Positions 26,957 to 35,267 of a stretch of 64,000 nt of DNA are shown here, piece after piece (within the stretch, counting starts at the first letter, position 1; each line of letters begins with the position of its first letter). A program made the translations under genes and the position numbers. The notes beneath the pieces are model-generated. The model had not been told where the DNA came from. It saw only the letters and a program-made list of their open reading frames with translations, and searched no databases. This DNA comes from Methylotenera sp. GTDB lineage: Bacteria; Pseudomonadota; Gammaproteobacteria; Burkholderiales; Methylophilaceae. The stretch lies in contig NZ_JAUXOY010000014.1 in the NCBI RefSeq assembly GCF_030684185.1, positions 342,001 through 406,000 of the forward strand, in the 5' to 3' direction.

Positions 26957-28297
26957 ATGGCAGATTCTAGGTTTAGTTATTCGTTAGATGAAATTAAGCA
27001 GATGTCGGAAGATGTGCTTAAAGTGGCAAAGTCTTTAGGCGCTAGTTCAGCTGAAGCAGAACTTAGCTTGAGTGTGGGTCAAAATGTTTCGGTGCGCCTG
27101 AATGAGGTTGAGAATATTGAATACAACCGCGATAAGGGCATGTCCGTTACCGTATATTTTGGGCAACAAAAAGGCCATGCCAGTTCATCTGATTTAAGTC
27201 AGCAAGCAATTAAAGACACAGTTTCTGCAGCTTGCAATATTGCTAAATACACTGCAAAAGATGAGTTTTGTGGTTTGGCTGATGCTAATTTGATGGCAAA
27301 AGATATTCTGGATTTAGACTTGTATCATCCCTGGGATATTTCAGTAGATGAGGCGATTGCTATTGCAAAAGAATGCGAAGCTGCGGCTTTAAATGTTGAT
27401 GCCAGAATTACTAATTCTGAAGGTGCGAGTGTTTCAACAGGTGAAGGCTATTTTGCCTATAGCAATAGCCACGGCTTTACAGGAGGCTACTCCAGTTCAC
27501 GACATGGCGTGAGTTGCTCGGTAATCGCTGAATCCGGCGATAGTATGCAGCGTGATTACTGGTACAGTACGGCGCGCGCAGCTGCAGATTTAGAATCAGC
27601 AGCTGATATTGGAAAAAAAGCAGGTGAGCGCACTATCAGGCGTTTGAATTCTCAAAAAATTAAAACCTGCCAAGTGCCGGTGCTATTTGAAGCGCCATTA
27701 GCAAGTGGGCTAATTTCCAGCTTGGTGAGTGCTATTTCAGGTGGTAATTTATACCGTAAATCGTCATTCTTGTTAGATAGTTTGGGTAAGCAAATCGCCT
27801 CACCGTTACTCAATATCTATGAGGAGCCACATCTCATAAAAGGTTTGGCAAGTAGCCCATTTGACAGCGAAGGCGTGGCAACAAAGCCGCGGCAGCTGGT
27901 TAAAAATGGCGTGCTGCAAGGTTATGTGTTGGGTAGTTATTCAGCACGTAAGTTAGGCATGCAAACTACAGGTAATGCGGGCGGTAATCATAATTTAATC
28001 GTGCAATCTGGGACACATGATTTTGCTGGACTGCTGAAGCAAATGGGAACCGGCTTGTTAGTGACCGAGTTGTTGGGTAGCGGCATCAATATGGTGACTG
28101 GTGATTATTCCAGGGGCGCAGCTGGATTTTGGGTTGAAAATGGATTAATTATTCATCCGATAGAAGAAATTACCATCGCCGGTAATATGGCCGAGATGCT
28201 TAAAACGATAGTCGCAATTGGTAATGATGTTGTCATACAAGGCTCAAAGCAGGTGGGTTCTATTTTGATAGAGCGCATGACTGTAGCGTGTGAATAA
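26957..28297 (+). CDS. pmbA: PmbA/TldE metalloprotease subunit
   Basis: Partner of TldD in the heterodimeric protease that processes peptides such as microcin and some TA products. The 446 residues cover the whole family: N-terminal SSAEAELSLSVGQNVSVRL, central YFAYSNSHGFTGGYSSSRH, then PFDSEGVATKPRQLVKNGVL and the C-terminal GDYSRGAAGFWVENG. TldD is not in the window. Divergent from darP. Confidence 0.95.
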   Translation: MADSRFSYSLDEIKQMSEDVLKVAKSLGASSAEAELSLSVGQNVSVRLNEVENIEYNRDKGMSVTVYFGQQKGHASSSDLSQQAIKDTVSAACNIAKYTAKDEFCGLADANLMAKDILDLDLYHPWDISVDEAIAIAKECEAAALNVDARITNSEGASVSTGEGYFAYSNSHGFTGGYSSSRHGVSCSVIAESGDSMQRDYWYSTARAAADLESAADIGKKAGERTIRRLNSQKIKTCQVPVLFEAPLASGLISSLVSAISGGNLYRKSSFLLDSLGKQIASPLLNIYEEPHLIKGLASSPFDSEGVATKPRQLVKNGVLQGYVLGSYSARKLGMQTTGNAGGNHNLIVQSGTHDFAGLLKQMGTGLLVTELLGSGINMVTGDYSRGAAGFWVENGLIIHPIEEITIAGNMAEMLKTIVAIGNDVVIQGSKQVGSILIERMTVACE

Positions 28298-28414
28298 TTT
28301 GGTTTCGCGCACGGATGATCTGTATTTAAGTATGAGTAGCCGATTTTAGTTGTTCTATTTTAAGGTCAATATTTTTGGGTTTCTGCTTTTGATTAAGCCG
28401 ATAATTAGAATAAT

Positions 28415-28443
28415 AAAAAGCCGACTCGTTGTCGGCTTTTTTT
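28415..28443. terminator. Bidirectional rho-independent terminator between pmbA and mlaA
   Basis: Perfect stem AAAAAGCCGAC / GTCGGCTTTTT with loop TCGTT, with A and T tracts on both sides. It lies between convergent pmbA and mlaA and can serve both. Confidence 0.92.
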
Positions 28444-28468
28444 AGCTTTAAAATTTACTATTCAAAAT

Positions 28469-29236
28469 TTATTTTGCGGTAGTTTCTGAATCGACCTCAT
28501 CAAAATCGCCATTAATGAGTTCTTGAGGCACTAAGCCATCCTGTACTAAACTTGCTCGTTTTTGAAGATAGGCGTCACGCGTAAATGCATAGGGGTCTAA
28601 AGACGCTTCATCAACCAAGTCTGTTGCGGTAAGTAGTTCAGTACGTTTGTCTAAAAATTGCGCAGCACGAAGCTGGTTGGCTAACCTGATTTCACCAAGG
28701 TTTCGAGGGTAGGTGATGGGGTCAGTGGTAAATGTATCAAATACCAGTCCAGTAGTGTCACGTATGCTGGATGGGCCAATAAGGGGCAAGACCAAGTAGG
28801 CGCCGTTGCCAACGCCCCAGTGACCAAGTGTTTGACCAAAGTCTTCTTTACGTAACGCAATTTTATCCATGCCTGCCACATCAATAAAACCTGCAAGGCC
28901 AAATGTACTATTGATGACAAAGCGACCCGCATCAGTAAAGGCATTCGCAAACTTAAGCTGTAGTAAGTCATTTAAAACGGTAGTAATAGAGCCCAAATTA
29001 TTGAAAAAGTTGTTAAAGCCAGTACGAATTGGCGTCGGTGCTACGGCTTTGTAAGCTTTAGCTACAGGTTTAATCACAGCTTTATCGGCAACATCGTTGA
29101 ATTTATAAATGCCACGATTAAAGCCTTCTAGCGGGTCTTTATTATTGGCTTGCGAAGCACACCCTGACAGCAGGGAAAATGTGAATAGGCAAGTGAAGAC
29201 TATTGTTTTATAAAATGTTATTGTTTTAGTGCGCAT
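28469..29236 (-). CDS. mlaA: Outer-membrane lipid-asymmetry lipoprotein MlaA (VacJ)
   Basis: Outer-membrane lipoprotein that removes misplaced phospholipids from the outer leaflet. From ATG 29236 the protein has 255 residues. The lipobox LLSGC ends the signal peptide near residue 26. The mature part contains DPLEGFNRGIYKFND, RTGFNNFFNNLGSITTVLND, GRFVINSTFGLAGFIDVAG and LGHWGVGNGAYLVLPLIGPS, all hallmarks of MlaA. The acidic tail is variable. The other mla genes are not adjacent, a common situation. Confidence 0.95.
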   Translation of the reverse strand: MRTKTITFYKTIVFTCLFTFSLLSGCASQANNKDPLEGFNRGIYKFNDVADKAVIKPVAKAYKAVAPTPIRTGFNNFFNNLGSITTVLNDLLQLKFANAFTDAGRFVINSTFGLAGFIDVAGMDKIALRKEDFGQTLGHWGVGNGAYLVLPLIGPSSIRDTTGLVFDTFTTDPITYPRNLGEIRLANQLRAAQFLDKRTELLTATDLVDEASLDPYAFTRDAYLQKRASLVQDGLVPQELINGDFDEVDSETTAK

Positions 29237-29510
29237 TCTAAAGACCCCAAGTTGTGGTTTTCTCAAATTCCATCATAAGATATAGCTTGCATCATTAAAC
29301 CTAGGAATATCGACGGAAAACCTCTTGTAACTTTAACTTAGCGCGTCTAAGTTGTCCAGCAATTTGCTTATCCTTGCAGTTTGTTTTATTGGAATATATC
29401 TATTAGTTTTTACTAAATATGTTTACTTAAGTGGGACAATTTGCTATTAAATGAATTTAATATTCAATTTTTCAGAAAATTAAATGATCATACATAATCA
29501 GGAAAATCAT

Positions 29511-30515
29511 GTGACTACATTTATCAATATTTCAGAATTTTTAAAGCATCATTTACAAGGTGAACACAGCGTTGCGTTGAATACTATATTAAGTGACGTG
29601 ATTGAAGCGTGCAAAAACATTACAGTTGTAATTGATAAGGGTGCATTAACTGGCAATATGGGTAATTTAGGCTCTGAGAATATTCAGGGTGAGGTTCAGA
29701 AAGCCCTTGACGTTATCACTGACGATATTTTTATTAAGACCTGTCAGCAAAGTGGGTATGTTGCGGGCATGGCATCAGAAGAGCTGGTCGATGTGATTGA
29801 AATCGCTGACAATAATCGAAAAAATGGACAATATTTGTTGTTGTTCGATCCGCTCGACGGCTCATCAAATGTAAATGTGAATATCTCGGTAGGCACTATC
29901 TTCTCTATTCTGAAGAGTTCGAATAAAAAGCCGGAATTAAGTGATTTTTTGCAGGCGGGTACTGAGCAGATCTGTGCTGGTTATGCTTTGTATGGAACAT
30001 CTACTATGCTTGTGCTGACAACTGGCAATGGTGTAAATGGGTTTACCTTAGATGTAGATTCCAATGAATTCTTGCTGACTCACCCTGATATGCAAATCGC
30101 AAAGGATACGCAAGAGTTTGCCATTAATATGTCAAATTACCGTTTTTGGCGAGAACCTGTGCAGCGCTATATTGATGAATGTTTGCAGGGTGAAGAGGGT
30201 GATCGTAAAAAAGACTTTAATATGCGATGGGTGGCATCGATGGTGGCTGAGATACATCGCATATTGATTCGTGGCGGTGTATTTATGTACCCGACTGACA
30301 GCAAATCCAGATCTGGGAAACTGCGTTTAATGTATGAGGCGAATCCGATGAGTTTTATTGTGGAGCAAGCTGGTGGCGCTTCGACTACTGGTACGCAGCG
30401 AATTTTAGAAGTGAAACCTAGCGGTATACACCAGCGCGTACCTGTGATGATGGGGAGCAAAAATGAAATTGAGCGTATTGCGGCATATCATCAAGCCAAA
30501 TCAAAGCGAAAATAA
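29511..30515 (+). CDS. fbp: Fructose-1,6-bisphosphatase class 1
   Basis: Hydrolyses fructose 1,6-bisphosphate to fructose 6-phosphate, used in gluconeogenesis and sugar-phosphate recycling. Motifs: metal site LLFDPLDGSSNVNVNISVG, GYALYGTSTMLVLTTG, and the late GGVFMYPTDSKSRSGKLRLM with YEANPMSFIVEQAGG. I prefer GTG 29511 (334 residues) because AGGA lies 7 bases upstream and the N-terminus TTFINISEFL fits the family; ATG 29484 is an alternative with no clear ribosome binding site. In a methylotroph this enzyme would serve the ribulose monophosphate cycle. Confidence 0.93.
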   Translation: MTTFINISEFLKHHLQGEHSVALNTILSDVIEACKNITVVIDKGALTGNMGNLGSENIQGEVQKALDVITDDIFIKTCQQSGYVAGMASEELVDVIEIADNNRKNGQYLLLFDPLDGSSNVNVNISVGTIFSILKSSNKKPELSDFLQAGTEQICAGYALYGTSTMLVLTTGNGVNGFTLDVDSNEFLLTHPDMQIAKDTQEFAINMSNYRFWREPVQRYIDECLQGEEGDRKKDFNMRWVASMVAEIHRILIRGGVFMYPTDSKSRSGKLRLMYEANPMSFIVEQAGGASTTGTQRILEVKPSGIHQRVPVMMGSKNEIERIAAYHQAKSKRK

Positions 30516-30542
30516 CCTGAATTGAATTATTTACAGGTTATT
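30511..30542. terminator. Stem-loop between convergent fbp and trxC
   Basis: Nine-base stem AATAACCTG / CAGGTTATT with a 14-base loop, overlapping the fbp stop region. The following T-rich tract is weak, so terminator strength is uncertain. Confidence 0.45.
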
Positions 30543-30550
30543 GGTTGATT

Positions 30551-30988
30551 TTATTTCGTTTTAACTGACTGAATAACCTTTTCAGTTAACTCTTTCAACT
30601 GCTCTGGTGCAAGGGCACCGCTTACTCGACCAAGCTCTTTACCCTTCCAAAAATAGGCGAGCGTAGGGATTGATCTGATGTTGTATTTAGTACCTAACAT
30701 CTGCTCAGCCTCCGTATCCACTTTGGCATAAATCACTTGGTTAACAAACTTTGCTGCGCTTGCTTTAAATGTAGGCGCAAACATTTTGCAGGGGCCGCAC
30801 CAAGGTGCCCAAAAATCAATAATCACTGGCAAAATATTTTGTGACAGCACTTCATTGATGTTCGTTTGATTAAGCACTATTGGCTCGGACAATAAACTCT
30901 TACGGCAAGCGCCACAGATTGGATTCGCTCCAACCTTCTCAATAGGAAAACGATTTTCTTTTCCACAGTGTGGGCACTTAATTTGCAT
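30551..30988 (-). CDS. trxC: Thioredoxin 2 with zinc-ribbon N-terminus
   Basis: Cytoplasmic disulfide reductase of 145 residues. Two CxxC pairs at the N-terminus (CPHCGKENR and CGACRKS) form the zinc ribbon typical of TrxC. The thioredoxin active site FWAPWCGPCKMFAP is near residue 65, followed by the cis-Pro segment IRSIPTLAYFWKG. It starts 2 bases after the pqqC stop and is the last gene of a run downstream of the FisR-like regulator. In that setting a role in persulfide or disulfide reduction is plausible. Confidence 0.94.
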   Translation of the reverse strand: MQIKCPHCGKENRFPIEKVGANPICGACRKSLLSEPIVLNQTNINEVLSQNILPVIIDFWAPWCGPCKMFAPTFKASAAKFVNQVIYAKVDTEAEQMLGTKYNIRSIPTLAYFWKGKELGRVSGALAPEQLKELTEKVIQSVKTK

Positions 30989-30990
30989 AA

Positions 30991-31740
30991 TTACTTCATT
31001 TGATCCTGTCGTAAATAATGTACGCCATTTTCGATGCTGACATCACAGCAGGCCAACATAATAGAATCTGAGATGACCCAAAGTACATTGAGTTTAAACT
31101 GCAGAATTTCAAGAGCCCTTTCCTGCATTTCTCGTGATTTCCCAAAGTGGCTTAATGTCACAGCTAAACCTTGTTCTACGTCACGACGTGCTTCTGTCAG
31201 TCTTTTCTTAAAATAGATCATGCCTTCTTCTTTGACCCAAGGATACATCTCGGGCCAGGAACTTATGCGTTGCTGGTGAATATGTGGCGCAAATAGTTCA
31301 GTGAGTGAGGAGCATACTGACTCTTGCCAGGGGCGCTGACGTGCAAAATTGATGTAGGCATCGACAGCAAAACGTACGCCAGGGCTAACAAATTTAAGTG
31401 AAGTTACATCTTCACGGGTGAGACCTACAGCCTCGCCAAGTTTAATCCACGCTTCGATACCACCTTCTGCTTTATCATCTCCGTCATGGTCGGTAATGCG
31501 TAATATCCAGCTACGACGAATTTCTCTATCGGGGCAGTTGGACATGATGGCAGCATCTTTCTGCGGGATGCCAATCTGATAATAGAATCTGTTAGCGACC
31601 CAACACTGCAATTGTTCTCGTGTCAGCTTACCTTCATACATTAATACGTTAAATGGGTGATGGCTGTGATAGCCTTTTCCTTTTTCACGTAACTTGTTCT
31701 CAAATTCCTCACGTGTCCATGGTGTTAGTACTGCTGTCAT
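30991..31740 (-). CDS. pqqC: Pyrroloquinoline-quinone synthase
   Basis: Catalyses the final ring closure and oxidation in PQQ biosynthesis, making the cofactor of methanol dehydrogenases. The 249 residues match PqqC throughout: [75 protein letters not shown] and [15 protein letters not shown]. The tail after [10 protein letters not shown] is longer than usual and contains two adjacent Cys. No pqqA, B, D or E is adjacent. The gene instead sits between a persulfide-reductase-like gene and trxC. Confidence 0.93.
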   Translation of the reverse strand: MTAVLTPWTREEFENKLREKGKGYHSHHPFNVLMYEGKLTREQLQCWVANRFYYQIGIPQKDAAIMSNCPDREIRRSWILRITDHDGDDKAEGGIEAWIKLGEAVGLTREDVTSLKFVSPGVRFAVDAYINFARQRPWQESVCSSLTELFAPHIHQQRISSWPEMYPWVKEEGMIYFKKRLTEARRDVEQGLAVTLSHFGKSREMQERALEILQFKLNVLWVISDSIMLACCDVSIENGVHYLRQDQMK

Positions 31741-31801
31741 ACTATTCTCCGTTAAGATTAATCATTTATGTCGACTATGGAAATATTTAACAATTACTTA
31801 C

Positions 31802-33532
31802 TCATGAACAATTAGCAGCTATAGCTTGCTCTGCAAGTTGTTCTTCAGCATGTGCCACAAAGGGAATCCCTGGTCTGCCAGTGCAAAGTGGCGTGCGATG
31901 GAAGCTACAGAAAGTCTTGGAACCGCCAGCTAAAGTTTTAACTTGATTGAATCCTGACTGAACCAGAATCCGGTAAGCTAAGTAACTGCGGAATCCAACA
32001 CGGCAATAAAGAAATATTGGTTTATCCTTCGGTAGTGAATCTAGTTGAGTCCGCAGTTGCCCCAAAGGGGTATTAATTGCACCCGGAATATGCCAAGTTT
32101 TAAATTCATTCGCACTGCGTACGTCAATCGTGAGCCCATTTTCCATTGCTGCAGGATAATCCTCGGCATACCAGAAATTGACATCTCCTTTTAATAAATT
32201 AGCTGCCACAAATCCTGCCATATTGACTGGATCTTTAGCTGAACCATAGGGAGGAGCGTAAGCCAATTCCAGCTCCTCCAAATCATAAACTGTCAGCCCT
32301 GCACGAATAGCTGTAGCAAATATGTCGATTCGTTTATCCACACCATCGTAGCCCACGACTTGTGCACCTAGAATCTTCCCATCGCCTGGTGCAAATAGAA
32401 GTTTGATATGCATCGAGGTTGAGCCTGGGTAATAACTCGCATGCCCTGATGGATGGATATACACTTTGTGATATGGCAATTTATTGCTTTTTAAGAGCTT
32501 TTCAGATGCCCCTGTAACTCCACCTGTCATCTCAAACACTTTAACTATGGCAGTGCCTTGCGTAGAAGAATAGGCACTTTTTCTTCCTAGAATGTGTTCG
32601 GCAACGATTCTTCCTTGTCGGTTAGCAGGCCCAGCAAGCGCAATCAATGACTGAGCACCTGTAATTGTATCCATCACCTCAACCACATCACCAGCCGCAT
32701 AAATATTGGGGTCAGAAGTTTGCATGTGCGCGTTTACCTCAATGCCGCCAAGAGGTCCGAGGGTGATGCCTGCTTGGCGAGCCAAATGAGCATCTGGGCG
32801 CACACCCACAGCCAGCAGTACAATATCTGCTAATAAGATTGTGCCGTCTTGCAGGGTAACGTGAACATTCCCATTTTCATCATCAAAGCTGACTGCGGCA
32901 GTTCCGAGCTTTAACTGAACACTGTGATATTCAAGGTGGTACTGAAGATCGCGCGCCATTTCTTGATCTAAAGGTGGCATGATTTGGTCAGCAAGTTCTA
33001 CAAGTGTTACAGCTACACCCCTGTTTCGTAAACTTTCAGCCATCTCAACACCTATATAGCCACCGCCAACGACGACAGCATGCAGAATGCCTTGATCAAC
33101 AATCGCTTTAATGACGTCCATGTCTTCGATGTTGCGAAGGGTAAATATACGCGGATGATTAATACCTGGAAGTTTTGGCCTAATTGGACTTGCACCTGGG
33201 CAAAGCACCAACTTGTCGTATGCCTCATGGTATGGCTCACCAGTCATTAAGTCTTTAATCGTGATGGTTTGCTTACTGCGATCAATAGAAATAACTTCGT
33301 GTCCGGTTCGAACGTCGAGGTTCAGGTTTTCTGCTAAGGTTTGTGGAGTTTGAAGTAACAATTGGTCGCGATCTTTAATATCACCGCCAATATGGTAGGG
33401 CAAGCCGCAGTTTGCAAAAGAAACATACTGGCTTCGTTCCAATACTACAATCTCTGCTTTTTCGCTAAGCCTGCGTGCGCGTGCTGCTGCAGACATCCCG
33501 GCAGCCACTCCGCCAACAATAACTATTTTCAT
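31802..33532 (-). CDS. CoA-disulfide/persulfide reductase with C-terminal rhodanese domain
   Basis: Flavoprotein of 576 residues (start ATG 33532). The FAD domain begins IVIVGGVAAGMSAAARARRL. The active-site Cys lies in SFANCGLPYH at about residue 42, as in CoA-disulfide reductases. The NAD(P)H domain has VVVGGGYIGVEMAESL, and AAGDVVEVMD follows. The C-terminal rhodanese domain has its catalytic loop LYCRVGFRSY at about residue 510. This architecture matches the CoADR-RHD/Npsr enzymes that reduce CoA- or other persulfides with NADH. It lies 142 bases downstream of the FisR-like regulator in the same direction. Confidence 0.88.
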   Translation of the reverse strand: MKIVIVGGVAAGMSAAARARRLSEKAEIVVLERSQYVSFANCGLPYHIGGDIKDRDQLLLQTPQTLAENLNLDVRTGHEVISIDRSKQTITIKDLMTGEPYHEAYDKLVLCPGASPIRPKLPGINHPRIFTLRNIEDMDVIKAIVDQGILHAVVVGGGYIGVEMAESLRNRGVAVTLVELADQIMPPLDQEMARDLQYHLEYHSVQLKLGTAAVSFDDENGNVHVTLQDGTILLADIVLLAVGVRPDAHLARQAGITLGPLGGIEVNAHMQTSDPNIYAAGDVVEVMDTITGAQSLIALAGPANRQGRIVAEHILGRKSAYSSTQGTAIVKVFEMTGGVTGASEKLLKSNKLPYHKVYIHPSGHASYYPGSTSMHIKLLFAPGDGKILGAQVVGYDGVDKRIDIFATAIRAGLTVYDLEELELAYAPPYGSAKDPVNMAGFVAANLLKGDVNFWYAEDYPAAMENGLTIDVRSANEFKTWHIPGAINTPLGQLRTQLDSLPKDKPIFLYCRVGFRSYLAYRILVQSGFNQVKTLAGGSKTFCSFHRTPLCTGRPGIPFVAHAEEQLAEQAIAANCS

Positions 33533-33674
33533 GTTCGATACCAACTTATACGAAAAATTAAGCCTAAGTATACGTCAATAAACTATTAACTGTATAGCTA
33601 TATAGTTATATGTTTAATAATTTATTGGCTATAGGCTCAATTCTTTGAAATAGCCGCATTAGATGAATGGAAAC

Positions 33675-34967
33675 TTATATTTGAAGCTTGCGATACAAGG
33701 TGCGCTCACTAATGCCAAGCGTTTTAGCGAGTGCACGTCGGTCTCCCTTATGTTGCGAAACAGCCCATTGCAAATAGTGTTGTTCAGCTTGTTCCAGCGG
33801 GATAATAGCTTGCGACATGACATTCTCTGACTGCTTGGGCTCCTTGTAGTCTAAGGCTAGATGCTCAGGCATGATGATGTCACTATTAGCCATCAAGCTT
33901 GCACGTTCAAGAATGTTACGCAGTTCGCGGATATTGCCCGGAAAATCACATGCCTCAAGTTGAGCCAGAGCATCTGAATGTAGATTAAGTTTACGCTCAG
34001 GACTGATACGTGCGAGCAATGTTGCTGATAATAGTGGAATGTCTTCGCGACGCTGTGAGAGTGAAGGTAAGTGAATTGGAAAGGTGCTGATACGATAATA
34101 CAAATCTTTGCGGAAACTTTCTTGTTTTACCATCTGTTTTAAATCGCGATGTGTAGCGGACACCAACCGAAAATCCGCTCTCAATGGATCAACACCTCCA
34201 ACTCGGCGATAGGTTCCAGTTTCAAGTAAACGTAATAGTTTCACCTGCAAACTAAGAGGGATATCGCCCACCTCATCTAGAAATAATGTGCCGCCACTAG
34301 CACTTTCTACCAGGCCATGCTTGCGTTGAGTAGCGCCTGTGAATGCGCCTTTTTCATAGCCAAATAATTCACTCTCAAATAGAGTTTCTGTTAAACCAGA
34401 GCAATCCACCGCCACAAAGGGCTCGTTTGCTCGTTTACTCGCATTATGAACTGCCTGCGCGACGAGCTCTTTGCCAGTGCCGGATTCACCGAGTAGTAAA
34501 ACAGATGCCTCAGATGGAGCTACCCGTTCTATTAAACCCAGCATATTATTAAACACCGCTGAGCGCCCGACTAAACCGCGCGAGGATGGGTGAGTACTAG
34601 CGTCGCGGATAGTCTGTATCATTTCCACGAAATAGACGATTTCGCCGCTACTGTTATGAATAGGTGTTAATTCAACATCAACATGCTCTTCACCGCGTGG
34701 AGTTTGATGCAGGTGCAGCACGCGCTGAGAGCGGCCTGTGCTAGCACTGAGTTTAAGTGGACATGACTCCCCGACTTCATCGCATGGACGGTCAAAATGA
34801 TGAGACACTTCGTAGCAATGTCGCCCTACTAAAGGTACTGAATTGCCATATTCGCTATGATAAGCTGCATTAGCAGCAATGATGATGTAATTCTTGTCCA
34901 TCACAATGCGAGGTTCTGGCTGGCTGTCTAAATAAGACAGGAGTTCGGATATTTGAGAAGCGTCCAT
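33675..34967 (-). CDS. FisR-like sigma54-dependent activator with a three-cysteine PAS sensor
   Basis: Protein of 430 residues. An N-terminal PAS-like domain (about 15-125) carries Cys51, Cys62 and Cys69 in HCYEVSH, RPCDEVG and SCPL. The 11- and 7-residue spacing is that of the sulfane-sulfur-sensing cysteines reported for FisR (Cys53, Cys64, Cys71). The AAA+ domain has Walker [12 protein letters not shown], the sigma54-contact loop GAFTGA and Walker [12 protein letters not shown]. The C-terminus is a Fis-type helix-turn-helix ([19 protein letters not shown]). Its neighbours (persulfide reductase, thioredoxin) agree with a reactive-sulfur signal. Two palindromic sites lie just upstream of its start and may also mediate autoregulation. 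Confidence 0.88.
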   Translation of the reverse strand: MDASQISELLSYLDSQPEPRIVMDKNYIIIAANAAYHSEYGNSVPLVGRHCYEVSHHFDRPCDEVGESCPLKLSASTGRSQRVLHLHQTPRGEEHVDVELTPIHNSSGEIVYFVEMIQTIRDASTHPSSRGLVGRSAVFNNMLGLIERVAPSEASVLLLGESGTGKELVAQAVHNASKRANEPFVAVDCSGLTETLFESELFGYEKGAFTGATQRKHGLVESASGGTLFLDEVGDIPLSLQVKLLRLLETGTYRRVGGVDPLRADFRLVSATHRDLKQMVKQESFRKDLYYRISTFPIHLPSLSQRREDIPLLSATLLARISPERKLNLHSDALAQLEACDFPGNIRELRNILERASLMANSDIIMPEHLALDYKEPKQSENVMSQAIIPLEQAEQHYLQWAVSQHKGDRRALAKTLGISERTLYRKLQI

Positions 34968-34985
34968 TTAAACCTTCAATATAAA

Positions 34986-34999
34986 TGCCAAATATGGCA
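34986..34999. promoter_or_regulatory. Palindromic upstream activator site 1
   Basis: Perfect palindrome TGCCAAATATGGCA, 19 bases upstream of the FisR-like start codon. A related inverted copy lies 41 bases away centre to centre. Suits dimer binding by the Fis-type activator. The assignment to this regulator is inferred. Confidence 0.6.
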
Positions 35000-35026
35000 G
35001 TTTACTCTAATGTAAAACAATAAATC

Positions 35027-35040
35027 CGCCATATTTGACA
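35027..35040. promoter_or_regulatory. Palindromic upstream activator site 2
   Basis: CGCCATATTTGACA, whose reverse complement TGTCAAATATGGCG differs from site 1 in two of 14 positions. The centre is 41 bases from site 1, close to four helical turns, and about 106 bases before the -24 element, a typical enhancer distance for sigma54 promoters. Confidence 0.6.
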
Positions 35041-35139
35041 TAAACGTTATTAACTTTAACTTTAATATTGTCTATAGTTAATGGATTTAAATAAATTTAA
35101 TTGAATTAAAACAATGTCCTAAATATTTCAGTTAAATTT

Positions 35140-35155
35140 TGGCACAATTAATGCA
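35140..35155 (+). promoter_or_regulatory. Sigma54 (-24/-12) promoter directed at ccoG
   Basis: TGGCACAATTAATGCA matches the sigma54 consensus TGGCACRNNNNTTGCW at every defined position except one T. The invariant GG and GC are correctly spaced. The start point would fall near 35167, leaving a leader of about 100 bases that contains a perfect palindrome AACATTAATAATGTT (35171-35185). Confidence 0.75.
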
Positions 35156-35267
35156 GTACATTGTCAACGCAACATTAATAATGTTAGCCAAACGTAAAGC
35201 GATACCGTGATATTCCTAGTCCATGTAAAGCCATTGCTAGCAAAGATATTTAAAGAAAGTTGGATGT

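Noticed and set aside
33533-33674. Sigma54 promoter for the persulfide-reductase/pqqC/trxC run
   Set aside because: No TGGCAC-N5-TTGCA-like element is visible on the minus strand; the genes may be read through from the regulator gene or use a sigma70 promoter.
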